From assembly GCA_964540965.1 (NCBI GenBank), contig CAZIOT010000013.1, positions 1 to 64,000 of the forward strand: 64,000 bases of DNA, written 5' to 3'. Under the pieces are notes generated by a model. The model was not told the origin of the DNA. It did no database searches and saw nothing but the letters and a program-made list of their open reading frames with translations. The DNA comes from JADYZU01 sp964540965 (GTDB lineage: Bacteria; Pseudomonadota; Alphaproteobacteria; Rhodobacterales; Rhodobacteraceae). A program made the translations under genes and the position numbers. Within the stretch, counting starts at the first letter, position 1. Each line of letters opens with the position of its first letter. Shown piece by piece: positions 25,689-34,113 of this stretch.

Positions 25689-26081
25689 ATGGACCAAATC
25701 GCCCCCACCTGCGACGAAATCGAGGAACTGGCCCGCGAGACCGTCGCCAACCTGCCGATGGCCTTTCGCGAGACGGCGCAGAAGGTCGCCCTGCGCGTGG
25801 CCGAATTCGCCAGCGAGGAGGTGCTTGAGGAGATGGAGATCGAGGCCTTCGACCTGACCGGCCTGTATGAAGGCGTGCCGCTCACCGAAAAGTCGAACTG
25901 GGACGTGCCGCAGGGGCCGGACACGGTATGGCTGTTCCGCCGCCCGATCCTGGACGAATGGGCCGAGCGCGGCAATGTCACCATCGCCGATCTGGTGGCG
26001 CATGTGACGATCCACGAATTCGCCCATCACTTCGGCTGGTCCGACGACGACATCGCCGCAATCGACCAGTGGTGGCATTGA
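25689..26081 (+). CDS. Minimal zinc metallopeptidase (zincin-like, DUF1025 type)
   Basis: A 130-aa cytoplasmic protein with HEFAHHFGWSDDD near the C-terminus. This is the HExxHxxGxxD zinc motif of the small metallopeptidase family known from structural genomics. The N-terminal part is helical and acidic. GGGGG lies just before the chosen ATG; an ATG three codons earlier is possible. Function and substrates of the family are not established. It is divergent from gltX. Confidence 0.85.
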   Translation: MDQIAPTCDEIEELARETVANLPMAFRETAQKVALRVAEFASEEVLEEMEIEAFDLTGLYEGVPLTEKSNWDVPQGPDTVWLFRRPILDEWAERGNVTIADLVAHVTIHEFAHHFGWSDDDIAAIDQWWH

Positions 26082-26178
26082 CCGGCAAGGCCGGTCGAAC
26101 CCGTCTTACGACGGCGTGATCCCTGACCTGCCGCCTGTCGTGGTATCCTGTCCCCCTCATGCACAGGAGGGACGAGAG

Positions 26179-27090
26179 ATGCACCTGACCCGCCGCCAGA
26201 CCCTGCAATCCGCCGCCGCGCTGCCCCTTGCGGGCGCGCTGGGCCTTTCCGCCGCCCCCGCCGCCGCGCAGGCCGTCGCCGCGCCCAACCATCGCGACCT
26301 GACGCTGGGCACCATGCGGGTGACGCCGCTGCTGGCCGGCAGCCGCGCGCAGGACAATCCGCACGAAACCTTCGGCACCAATGTCAGCGCCGAGGACTTT
26401 GCCGCCGCGGCTGCCGCCGCCTTTCTGCCGGCCGACCGCACGGTGAATTTCTTCACTCCGGTCGTGGTCAACACCGGCGCCGAGGTGATCCTGTTCGATA
26501 CCGGGCTTGATGCGGACGGCATCACCGCCGCGCTTGCCGCGGCCGGTTACGCGCCGGGCGACATCAGCCATGTCGTGCTGACCCATATGCACGGCGACCA
26601 TATCGGCGGGCTGACCGGCGCCGAGGGGGTGCCGACCTTTCCCGACGCCGCCTATGTCACCGGCCGCGCCGAGTTCGACCATTGGGCAGCGCATGGCAAC
26701 GAAGGGTTCGAGGCCAAGGTGCGCCCCTTTGCCGAAAGGATGACCTTCCTTGAGGATGGTGGCGCGGTTGCCGGCGGCATCACCGCCGTCGCCGCCTATG
26801 GCCACACGCCCGGCCATTTCGCCTATATGCTCGACAGCGGCGGGGCGCAGATTCTGCTTCTGGCCGATACCGCGAACCACTATGTCTTTTCGCTCGCCCA
26901 TCCCGACTGGGAAGTGCGGTTCGACGCCGACAAGGCGATGGCGGCAGAAACGCGGCGCCGGCTTCTTGGCATGGCGGCGACGGACGGGTTCGCGGTACTG
27001 GGCTACCACCTGCCCTTCCCCGCCACCGGTTTCATCGAGACGCGGGGCGAAGGGTTCCATTTCGTGCCGGCAAGCTATCAGTTCTCGTGA
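26179..27090 (+). CDS. Exported MBL-fold metallohydrolase
   Basis: A 303-aa protein with a twin-arginine-like signal (LTRRQTLQSAAALPLAGALG, then AAAQA) and a metallo-beta-lactamase core: THMHGDHIGG near residue 135 with HxHxDH, GHTPGH near 215, LADTANH and the last histidine in LGYHLPF. The fold binds two metals in the periplasm. Relatives include AHL-lactonase-like and quorum-quenching hydrolases, but the substrate is unknown. AGGAGGGACGAGAG precedes the ATG. Confidence 0.86.
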   Translation: MHLTRRQTLQSAAALPLAGALGLSAAPAAAQAVAAPNHRDLTLGTMRVTPLLAGSRAQDNPHETFGTNVSAEDFAAAAAAAFLPADRTVNFFTPVVVNTGAEVILFDTGLDADGITAALAAAGYAPGDISHVVLTHMHGDHIGGLTGAEGVPTFPDAAYVTGRAEFDHWAAHGNEGFEAKVRPFAERMTFLEDGGAVAGGITAVAAYGHTPGHFAYMLDSGGAQILLLADTANHYVFSLAHPDWEVRFDADKAMAAETRRRLLGMAATDGFAVLGYHLPFPATGFIETRGEGFHFVPASYQFS

Positions 27091-27132
27091 CAGCCGCCAC
27101 GCGGGCCTTGCACCGCCCCATGACGACCAGCA

Positions 27133-27152
27133 GCACCGCCAAAGGGCGGTGC
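27133..27152 (+). terminator. Hairpin after the MBL-fold gene
   Basis: GCACCGCC-AAAG-GGCGGTGC gives a perfect 8-bp stem 42 bases after the stop. There is no T-tract, so this is a weak terminator call. The remainder of the 216-bp gap before the kinase gene shows no gene. Confidence 0.45.
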
Positions 27153-27306
27153 CGTGATCCGGTCACGCCCGGGCAGCGAGACAGGGCCAGTCGCCGGCAT
27201 CCCCGCACAAGGGCTGCGCGGCACCCGCCCTCTGCTACCGCTAACATTTCCATTGCATCCGCCCGCGCCTCGGGGCAATCGTCGCCCCTGATCCCGGGGG
27301 GCAGAC

Positions 27307-28254
27307 ATGCGCGACATCCTGACAGTGACGCTCAATCCGGCGCTCGACCTTGCGACCAAGGTCGGGGCCGTCGTCTCGAACGTCAAGCTGCGGTGCGAGC
27401 CGGCGCGGCTTGATCCCGGCGGCGGCGGCATCAATGTCAGCCGGGCGGTCCGCATCCTTGGCGGTGCCTCGCGCACCTTTGTCGTGCTGGGCGGCCACAA
27501 CGGCGAACATATGGCCAAGCTGATGACCGAGGCGGGGCTTGACCTGATCGTCCATCCCAGCCGCGGCGAAACCCGGTCGTCGCTGTCGGTGATCGACAAG
27601 CGCACCGGCGACCAGTACCGCTTCATGCTGCCGGGGCCGGAATGGACCGCGCTTGACATCACCGCGACGCGCGCCTCGATCACCGCGGCGGCGCAGCCGG
27701 GGGGGCTTGCCGTCCTCTCGGGCTCGATCCCGCCGGGGGTGCCGGACGGCATCTATCTTGACCTCGCAAGGGCGCTGAACGCGCGCGGCGTCGATGTGGT
27801 GGTCGATACCTCGGGCCCGGCGCTGCATGTCATGGCGGCGGCCACCGACCGCGCCGCGCATGTGCTGCGCATGAACCAGGAAGAGGCCGACGATCTGGCC
27901 GGCCATCACCTGCGCGACCTGGCCGAAACCGCCGACTTCACCTCGTCCCTTGTCGAAAAGGGCGCCGCCCGCATCGTCATCGTCGCCCGCGGCCCCGAAG
28001 GCTCGGTTCTGGCGACCGAGGGGCTGCGCCTGCATTCCCGCGCCGCCGAGGTGCCGGTGCGCTCCAAGGTCGGGGCCGGCGACACCTTTGTCGGCGCCTT
28101 CACCCACGGGCTGGCGCTGGAAGAGCCGCTGGACCGGGCGCTGACCCGCGGCGTTGCCGCCGCCAGCGCCGCGGTGATGAGCGAGGGCACCTCGCTGTGC
28201 ACCCGCGAGGATGCCGAGGGTCTGATGGTCTATTGTCCGGCGGTGGCGATCTGA
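27307..28254 (+). CDS. PfkB-family hexose kinase (1-phosphofructokinase-like)
   Basis: A 315-aa ribokinase-fold kinase. It starts MRDILTVTLNPALD (typical for PfkB/FruK/LacC), has PGGGGINVSRAVRILGG near residue 37 and the C-terminal anion hole and catalytic base in KVGAGDTFVGAF near 258. It should phosphorylate fructose 6-phosphate, fructose 1-phosphate or tagatose 6-phosphate. No sugar genes are adjacent, so the substrate is open. It is convergent with rtcB, stops three bases apart. Confidence 0.88.
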   Translation: MRDILTVTLNPALDLATKVGAVVSNVKLRCEPARLDPGGGGINVSRAVRILGGASRTFVVLGGHNGEHMAKLMTEAGLDLIVHPSRGETRSSLSVIDKRTGDQYRFMLPGPEWTALDITATRASITAAAQPGGLAVLSGSIPPGVPDGIYLDLARALNARGVDVVVDTSGPALHVMAAATDRAAHVLRMNQEEADDLAGHHLRDLAETADFTSSLVEKGAARIVIVARGPEGSVLATEGLRLHSRAAEVPVRSKVGAGDTFVGAFTHGLALEEPLDRALTRGVAAASAAVMSEGTSLCTREDAEGLMVYCPAVAI

Positions 28255-28257
28255 CCG

Positions 28258-29634
28258 TCAGCGTTTCAGCCAGGGTTTCGGCAGGTCGCCGGCCATGATG
28301 CAGCCATGGGGGTCGATGCAATCGACCACCTGCGCCAGGCCGTAATCCTGAATCTGGCGCATCACCGCACCGGCATCCTTGTAGGCCGAAGGCAGTTCCG
28401 ACACATCGGGCGCCCCGGCGTGAAACCGGATGTCCAACCCCGCCGTCTCGCGCGCCACCTGCGCCGCCGGCGCGACCGCGCCCAGCCGGCGCAGATGGGC
28501 GCCGCGCGAATAGTTGCGCCCGGCGCCATGCGGCGCAAAGCCCAGCGCGGAGGCCGCGTCGCTGCCGCGCACCACCAACACCGGCTCGGCCATGTTGAGC
28601 GGGATCAGCGCCAGCCCGTTCGAATCATCGGCATGCCCCGCCCAGGCCGGGGTCGCGCCCTTGCCGTGCAGGAACAGGTCGCCGCGGCGAAAGACAAAGT
28701 TGTGTTCGTTCCAGAAACGGTCCTGCACCCCGGCGCGCAGCCGGGCGGCAACACCGTCATGTAGCACCGCATGGTTGGCGCGGGTCCAGTCGCGGATCAG
28801 GCCCAAAGCCTGCCAATAGGCGCGGCCTTCGGGCGTATCGGCGGGGATCCAGGCGTTCTGCCTTTGTGTCGCGGGCGACAGCTGGCGGCGGAACCTCTCG
28901 GCGACCGCCATCCCAGCCTTGAACAGCAGCGCCCCCGGCCCGCGTGATCCGTGATGCGTCACCATCGCCGTGCGGCCGGTGGCGCGCGAACGGCCGACGA
29001 ACAGGAAATGGTTGCCGTCGCCCTGCGTGCCCATATGCGCCTCGGCCGCGGCCAGCAGCCGGGGATCCGACAGAAACGGATTGGCGCGGAACGCCTGTAG
29101 CAGGTCGGGCGCCACCGGCAGGCGCGCGCCCTCGGGCCGGCCGCCGGTGCCGAAATGGGTCACGGCGGTCGCCGCATCCAGCACCGCCGCCGGATCGACC
29201 GTGCCGAAATCGGTCAGCATCACCGAACAGCAGATGTCCGCCGAATGCATCCCCGGGTGGATCGCATTCCGCGCGGCGGCAACGCCGCCGACCGGGATCG
29301 TGCCGACCGGACCGGCAGGACAGGCATCGGGCAGCACCGCGCCGGCGACGAGCGTCGGCGTGCGCAGCAGCGCCAGCATCGACTCCTCGACTGCCGCGAC
29401 ATTGGCGGCCTCGTCCCCGGTTTCGGCCCGGATGTTGCGGTGCAGGGGCAGCGCGCCCTTGGCAAGCAAGGCAAGCGGGCCGGCGGGCCTAAGCGTTTCC
29501 AGCAACGCGCGCACTGCGTCGCGATCCCGCCCCTCGGTCAGGGCGGCATTGGCGCGGGTCAGAAGGTCGCGAAAGGCGGGACCGGGGCGATGGCCCCATG
29601 CGACAAGATCGGCCCCTGTGATGGGCTGGGTCAT
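28258..29634 (-). CDS. rtcB: RtcB-family RNA ligase
   Basis: A 458-aa GTP-dependent RNA ligase that joins 2',3'-cyclic-phosphate and 5'-OH ends. Active-site elements are all present: SADICC (Asp and Cys metal ligands), GDGNHF, HHGSRG, EHNFVF and HGAGRNYSR with the guanylylated histidine. The C-terminus (DCIDPHGCIMAGDLPKPWLKR) differs from the usual VVKG end, pointing to a divergent subfamily. No Archease or RtcA is nearby. A 238-bp gap upstream holds only its promoter region as far as I can see. Confidence 0.88.
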   Translation of the reverse strand: MTQPITGADLVAWGHRPGPAFRDLLTRANAALTEGRDRDAVRALLETLRPAGPLALLAKGALPLHRNIRAETGDEAANVAAVEESMLALLRTPTLVAGAVLPDACPAGPVGTIPVGGVAAARNAIHPGMHSADICCSVMLTDFGTVDPAAVLDAATAVTHFGTGGRPEGARLPVAPDLLQAFRANPFLSDPRLLAAAEAHMGTQGDGNHFLFVGRSRATGRTAMVTHHGSRGPGALLFKAGMAVAERFRRQLSPATQRQNAWIPADTPEGRAYWQALGLIRDWTRANHAVLHDGVAARLRAGVQDRFWNEHNFVFRRGDLFLHGKGATPAWAGHADDSNGLALIPLNMAEPVLVVRGSDAASALGFAPHGAGRNYSRGAHLRRLGAVAPAAQVARETAGLDIRFHAGAPDVSELPSAYKDAGAVMRQIQDYGLAQVVDCIDPHGCIMAGDLPKPWLKR

Positions 29635-29872
29635 GATGGTCCTGTGGAGGTCAGGCGTGGAAAGCGCCGGGAACGAAAGCGAGGATCAGAGACCGCGCAG
29701 GCGACTCTGCAGCCGGGATGGGCGGAACATCGGTCCGCACGTCACCGGCCGGCGGGAAAACCGCCGCAAGCCGTTCCGTGTCGTGATCCCGACGTGCATC
29801 CGCATCATCCCGCAGGCTTCGTTCGGCCCCCATAGATCCGCAGGCCCGGCGCTGTAAAGGGCCTTGCCCGCC

Positions 29873-31078
29873 TCAGGCCGGCTGCGCCACCCCGCCGCCG
29901 TGGCGGAACGGCCGAAAGGTCATCGCCACCGCAAAGGCAGCCAGCCCCATGCCGAAACAGGTCAGATACATGCCGCCATAACTGCCGGTGGCGTCGAAAA
30001 TCCAGCCGCCCAGCACCGGACCCGACGCCATGCCCAGACTGCCGGCCATGCCCATGCCGCCCATGATCGTGCCCAGCATCTTCATCGGAAAATTCTCGCG
30101 CACCAGCACGTTATAAAGCGGCATGATCCCGGAATAGATGAAGCCGAAGAAGGCCGCGACGGCGTAGAACGTCCACAGGTCGCGGGCAAAGTAATAGCCC
30201 AGCGCGCCAAAGGCCTGCAGCATCAGCCCGGTCGCCAGCACCCGCCGGGCGCCAAAGCGGTCGCCCAGCAGGCCAAAGCCGATCCTCCCGCCCATGCCGG
30301 CGATACCCTCGACCGAATAGATCGTGACGGCGGTCATCGCGGCGATGCCGCACAGCTCGGCATAGCTGACGGTGTGGAAGATCGGGCCGGAATGGGTGGC
30401 GCAGCAGAAGAAATTGGTCAGCACCAGAACGATGAACTGCGGCGAGGTCACCGCCTGCCGCACCTTCATCGACGAAGGCGGCGCGTCGGGCATCGCGGCC
30501 TCGGTCGCCGGTTGCGGCGGCGCCGGGCGCAACAGCAGGGTCAGGGGCAGGCAGACCGCAGCACAGACCACGGCAAGCAGCGTCAGGACCATGCGCCAGT
30601 CGTGGCTTGCCACCAGCGCCGCGGCGAGCGGCGACATGGTGACCGGCGCCAGCCCCATCCCGGCCGACACCAGCGAGATCGCGAGACCCCGTTGCCGGGT
30701 GAACCAGCCCATGACCAGCGCCATCGTGGTAAAGGCCGCGCCGACCGATCCGCCGGCGACCAGCCCGAAGGACAACTGGAACGCCAGCAGCGACGGCGCC
30801 CGCCCGGCCAGGAACAGGCCCAGCGCGAACAGCACGATGCCCGTCGCCACCACTGGCCGCGGCCCGAAGCGGTCGTAAAGCGCGCCCCAGATCATCGCCA
30901 TCACCGACATCGCCAGAAAGGCGATGGTCATGGCGCCGGATATGCCGGCCCGGGACCAGCCCGAAGCCTCGGTCATCGGTGTCAGCAGCACCGGCAGCGC
31001 GAACAGCGCGCCCATGACGATGCAGCCCATCACCCCGCCCGCGGCGACGATGACCCAGCGATACGGCAGGTCTTGCAC
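29873..31078 (-). CDS. MFS transporter
   Basis: A 401-aa major facilitator with about twelve helices in two halves and a cytoplasmic loop (PPQPATEAAMPDAPPSS). The motif-A-like loop GALYDRFGPRPV follows helix 2 and GLLGDRFGARRV sits at the equivalent place in the second half. It resembles the oxalate/formate-antiporter-like MFS group, but the substrate is unknown. The start is GTG (VQDLPYRW) after AGGGGGGATGCC. It is divergent from a MarR regulator whose operator lies in the shared 63-bp gap. Confidence 0.87.
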   Translation of the reverse strand: MQDLPYRWVIVAAGGVMGCIVMGALFALPVLLTPMTEASGWSRAGISGAMTIAFLAMSVMAMIWGALYDRFGPRPVVATGIVLFALGLFLAGRAPSLLAFQLSFGLVAGGSVGAAFTTMALVMGWFTRQRGLAISLVSAGMGLAPVTMSPLAAALVASHDWRMVLTLLAVVCAAVCLPLTLLLRPAPPQPATEAAMPDAPPSSMKVRQAVTSPQFIVLVLTNFFCCATHSGPIFHTVSYAELCGIAAMTAVTIYSVEGIAGMGGRIGFGLLGDRFGARRVLATGLMLQAFGALGYYFARDLWTFYAVAAFFGFIYSGIMPLYNVLVRENFPMKMLGTIMGGMGMAGSLGMASGPVLGGWIFDATGSYGGMYLTCFGMGLAAFAVAMTFRPFRHGGGVAQPA

Positions 31079-31126
31079 GGCATCCCCCCTGCGGCAGATT
31101 GCCCCGGTTGTTGCCGGACACATGGA

Positions 31127-31136
31127 TTGATATCAA
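31127..31136. promoter_or_regulatory. Palindromic MarR-type operator
   Basis: TTGATATCAA, a perfect 10-bp palindrome, in the 63-bp space between the divergent MFS and marR-like genes and six bases before the regulator's start codon. Its position allows one dimer to repress both genes. Confidence 0.6.
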
Positions 31137-31141
31137 ACAAT

Positions 31142-31585
31142 ATGGATGACGCAAGCCTGCCCGTCGATACCGTTCTCATGATCCGCGACCAGTGCCTGTG
31201 CCTTGCCACGCAGCGCGCGGCGCGGCGGCTGGCGCGGCGGTTCGACCGGCTGTTCGCGCCGCTGGGCCTGACCAACGGGCAGTTTTCGCTGATGGTGGCG
31301 CTGTCCGGCCCGTGGCAGCCGCGGCTGGGCGAACTGGCCGAATTTCTGGCCATGGATTCGACGACGATGACCGCCGCGATCAAGCCGCTGGAGCGGCGGG
31401 GGCTGGTCGCGGTGTCGCCCGACCGGGCCGACCGCCGCATCCGCCGCCCGCAACTGACCGCCGAGGGACGGGCGCTGATCCGGCAGGCGGTGCCGCTGTG
31501 GACCGCCGATCACGGCAAGGTGGCCGAAGACGCGCAGGTGCCCGATCCGCTTGGGCTGGCGCGGATGATCGACGCCTTAAGCTAG
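31142..31585 (+). CDS. MarR-family transcriptional regulator
   Basis: A 147-aa winged-helix repressor. Helix-turn-helix MDSTTMTAAIKPLERRGLV is near residues 77-95, followed by the wing SPDRADRRIRRPQLT. N-terminal helices carry CLCLATQRAARRLARRFD, a DUF24/MarR-like dimer region with two cysteines that could sense oxidants. It probably controls itself and the divergent MFS transporter. Its last nine bases overlap the 3' end of the hydrolase gene on the other strand. Confidence 0.88.
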   Translation: MDDASLPVDTVLMIRDQCLCLATQRAARRLARRFDRLFAPLGLTNGQFSLMVALSGPWQPRLGELAEFLAMDSTTMTAAIKPLERRGLVAVSPDRADRRIRRPQLTAEGRALIRQAVPLWTADHGKVAEDAQVPDPLGLARMIDALS

Positions 31586-32266
31586 CCAGCGGCGCAGCGC
31601 GGCGGTGGTCGCCTCGGGCTGTTCAAGGGTCGGCAGGTGGCCGGCGCCGGGCAGGACGGTCAGGGTCGATCCGGCCACCAGCCGGTGCATCAGCTCGTGC
31701 CGTTCCAGCGGGCACAGCCGGTCATCCTCGCCGCACAGAACCAGCGTCGGCACGGTGACGGCGCGCAGGGTCTCTTGCCGGTCGGGGCGGTCGCGCAGGG
31801 CGCGCGATTGCCGGGCAAAGACCTGCGGCCCAAGGGCCAGCGCCATGTCCATGCACAGGTCAAGGATCGCGGCCTTTTGCGGCCCGTCCGCCAGATAGTT
31901 CGGCTTCATCTCGTCGCGCATGATCGCGGCCAGTTCGCCGTCCAGCGCGCGGTCGATCTGCGGTTGCCGCCGGGCCTGCATCGCCGGCAGTTCCGAACGC
32001 GGGTTGGTGTCCAGCAGCGCCAGCCGTTCGACCCGTTCCGGGGCCAGCGCCATCACCTCCATCGCGACGATGCCGCCCATCGACAGGCCGGCAAGGGCAA
32101 AGCGCGGCGGCGCATGGGCCAGCACCTCGGCCGCCAGCGCGGCGGTGCTGTCATGCGCGGCGATCGGGGCCACCATCACCGCCCGTTCACGCGAAAAGGC
32201 GGCGATCTGCGGCGCGAAAAGCCGCGCGTCGCACATCATCCCCGGCAAAAGGACAAGCGGCGTCAC
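31577..32266 (-). CDS. Alpha/beta hydrolase
   Basis: A 229-aa cytoplasmic serine hydrolase. The nucleophile elbow is GLSMGG near residue 77, the acid GEDDRLC and the histidine GAGHLPTLEQP near 213. It begins VTPLVLLPGMMCDARLFAPQ, with a GTG start that overlaps the stop of the methyltransferase gene upstream (GTGA), so it is translationally coupled to it. The substrate is unknown; coupling suggests it acts on the same compound as the MetE-like enzyme. Confidence 0.87.
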   Translation of the reverse strand: MTPLVLLPGMMCDARLFAPQIAAFSRERAVMVAPIAAHDSTAALAAEVLAHAPPRFALAGLSMGGIVAMEVMALAPERVERLALLDTNPRSELPAMQARRQPQIDRALDGELAAIMRDEMKPNYLADGPQKAAILDLCMDMALALGPQVFARQSRALRDRPDRQETLRAVTVPTLVLCGEDDRLCPLERHELMHRLVAGSTLTVLPGAGHLPTLEQPEATTAALRRWLA

Positions 32267-33384
32267 CGGACCAGCGCCGCCCCTTCGGCCATGGTCTTGA
32301 GCTTGGCCCAGGCGATATCGGGGTCCACCGCGCCGAAGCCCGCGAAGGTGCCGAACCCGCAATCGGACCCGGCCATCACGCGCCCGGTGCCGAAGACATT
32401 GGTGAAATGCTCAAGCCGCTGGCGCACAAGCTGCGGATGTTCCACGAAATTCGTCGTGGTATCGACGACGCCGGGGATCAGGATCTTGTCCTCGGGGATT
32501 TCCTTCGCCCGGTCGCGGAACACCTCCCATTCATGGGCATGGCGCGGGTTCGAGGTCTCAAAGAGGATCTTCTGAGCCTTGACCCGCATCAGCACCGGCA
32601 GGACCTTGGCCATGTCGATGTCGCAGACATGCGGCCCTTCGTAATTGCCCCAGCAGATGTGGACGCGCACCCGCGCCGGGTCGATCCCGGCCAGCGCGGC
32701 ATTCAGCGCCTCGACATGGCCGATGGCGGTCTGGACGAATTCGGCATCGGTCAGATCGGTAAAGATCATGTGCCGCGACAGGGCCAGGTCGGGGCAATCG
32801 ACCTGAAGGTCAAGCCCCGCATCCACGATGGTGCGGTATTCGGCGGCCATCGCCTCGGACAGGGCCGACAGATAGGCGATGCGGTTGGGGTAATATTCGT
32901 TCGGCAGGAACAGGCTGATGACACCGGGGCTGGCCGCGTTCATGAATCCGCGTTCGACCCCATGTTCGGCCATCGCCGCCTTGAGGTTGGCGATATCCTT
33001 CTGCAACTCGCCCTGCCCCTTCGATTTCACCTCGCCGGTGCAGGAGGGGCGGGCATAGGTCGGCGTGCCGCCGCCCTTGGACTGGCGTTCCAGGAATTTG
33101 GGAAACAGCTTGAGGTCGGCCGGCGCGTTGCGTTTTGAATCGCCGGAAAAGCCGGTGTAGCGGTCCTTCACATAGGTCGCATAGCTGATCTTCGACGTCT
33201 CGCCGTCGCTGACCACATCAACCCCGGCCTCTTTCTGCCGGCGCACCGTCTCGCTGACCGCCGCCGTCATGCAGGCGTCGAAAGCGGCGGGGTCATACCC
33301 CTCGCCCTTTTCGCGGGCGAAAAGGAAATCGACCACCTCCTGGCTGCGGGGCAGCGACCCCACATGCGTGGTGAGAATGCCCAT
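32263..33384 (-). CDS. MetE-core (cobalamin-independent methionine-synthase-like) methyltransferase
   Basis: A 373-aa protein equal to the C-terminal catalytic barrel of MetE, like archaeal core MetE and epoxyalkane:CoM transferases. Zinc ligands are recognisable: H and C in VHICWGNY, E in ILFETSNPRH and C in AGSDCGFG. It starts MGILTTHVGSLPRS after AGGAGG. The family activates a thiol with zinc for alkyl transfer; true methionine synthesis is only one option. It is followed by a coupled hydrolase. A 5' fragment of a paralogue lies upstream. Confidence 0.87.
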   Translation of the reverse strand: MGILTTHVGSLPRSQEVVDFLFAREKGEGYDPAAFDACMTAAVSETVRRQKEAGVDVVSDGETSKISYATYVKDRYTGFSGDSKRNAPADLKLFPKFLERQSKGGGTPTYARPSCTGEVKSKGQGELQKDIANLKAAMAEHGVERGFMNAASPGVISLFLPNEYYPNRIAYLSALSEAMAAEYRTIVDAGLDLQVDCPDLALSRHMIFTDLTDAEFVQTAIGHVEALNAALAGIDPARVRVHICWGNYEGPHVCDIDMAKVLPVLMRVKAQKILFETSNPRHAHEWEVFRDRAKEIPEDKILIPGVVDTTTNFVEHPQLVRQRLEHFTNVFGTGRVMAGSDCGFGTFAGFGAVDPDIAWAKLKTMAEGAALVR

Positions 33385-33386
33385 TT

Positions 33387-33857
33387 TCAAGCCTCCTGTG
33401 AATTATGGGAACGGGAAATCCAGTTGGAATGCCACAACTTGTTCGCCCGTACTGCCACAGCAGAAATTTGGGCTATCAGATCCTCGAGATCCTTAGACGC
33501 CCAATTTCTCGATGGGTGCCGACCTCGGTAGGCTAATCTCTGACCTTCCATGTCGTCGGTATATGGGTTTGCATGGAGAAGCTGGTCGCGACTTACCGTG
33601 AGGCCTGCAAAATCGTCGATTATAGAAAGATACTCTGCACGATGGCCATCACTTAGAATTCTCTCAGTATCCATCCGCTTCAATTTCTCTGCAATTTTGT
33701 TGCTGGTCAACTTCGCAGATTGATTCAGAAAGCTCGAATCTAGAGCACAACCCAAGTATTTGACTGTCCATTCCATGTAGGCGAAATCATAAACTGCCTT
33801 GCCCAGCAGCACTAAATATTGGTCGTCAGATGGTATTCGTGAAATGAACTGAGGCAT
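33387..33857 (-). CDS. Hypothetical protein in an AT-rich insertion
   Basis: A 156-aa acidic, soluble protein starting MPQFISRIPSDDQYLVLLGKA and containing VYDFAYMEWTVKYLGCALD and DDFAGLTVSRDQLLHANPY. I do not recognise the family. Codon use is clearly unlike the neighbours (many A/T third positions such as ata, tta, aga), and the DNA is much less GC-rich. It sits between the MetE-like gene and a broken copy of the same gene's 5' end, so it was probably acquired by transfer. The ribosome-binding site is weak. Confidence 0.7.
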   Translation of the reverse strand: MPQFISRIPSDDQYLVLLGKAVYDFAYMEWTVKYLGCALDSSFLNQSAKLTSNKIAEKLKRMDTERILSDGHRAEYLSIIDDFAGLTVSRDQLLHANPYTDDMEGQRLAYRGRHPSRNWASKDLEDLIAQISAVAVRANKLWHSNWISRSHNSQEA

Positions 33858-33879
33858 TCTAAGACTACCTACTCGCTTT

Positions 33880-34027
33880 CCGCACAGTTTGGCCCACCGA
33901 CGCCGTCATGCAGGGGTCGAAAGCGGCGGGATCATAGGCCTCGCCCTTTTTGGCGGGCAAAGAGGAAATCGACAACCTCCTGGCTGCGGGGCAGCGACCC
34001 CACATGCGTGGTGAGAATGCGTGTCAT
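33880..34027 (-). pseudogene. 5' remnant of a second MetE-like gene
   Basis: The minus strand from 34027 encodes MTRILTTHVGSLPRSQEVV-DFLFAR, nearly the same as the intact gene's N-terminus (MGILTTHVGSLPRS...). One extra A in a run of five (near 33949) then shifts the frame. Homology continues in the other frame (EAYDPAAFDPCMTASV) to about 33883 and ends at the AT-rich segment. GGGAGGGACCAG precedes the ATG, so the original promoter-proximal copy started here. About 50 codons remain of about 373. Confidence 0.85.
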
Positions 34028-34051
34028 CTGGTCCCTCCCTATATATGGTGG

Positions 34052-34101
34052 GGCGGTGGGGTATCCCCCACCCTACGTAGGGTGGGCAATCGCCCACCGC
34101 C
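34052..34101. repeat. Dispersed palindromic repeat, copy 7 (double hairpin)
   Basis: Two inverted halves meet at CCCACCCTAC|GTAGGGTGGG (centre 34076/34077). The right half, GTAGGGTGGGCAATCGCCCACC, also folds on itself. It lies between the cupin gene and the broken MetE-like copy and may terminate the cupin operon. Confidence 0.82.
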
Positions 34102-34113
34102 CGCCGTGTCTTG

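Noticed and set aside
32263..33384. Naming the MetE-core protein metE
   Set aside because: It lacks the N-terminal half of MetE and sits with catabolic genes; the core family has other alkyl-transfer functions.
33387..34027. Insertion sequence or transposon as carrier of the AT-rich gene
   Set aside because: No transposase, terminal inverted repeats or short target duplication found; only the duplicated 5' end of the MetE-like gene.
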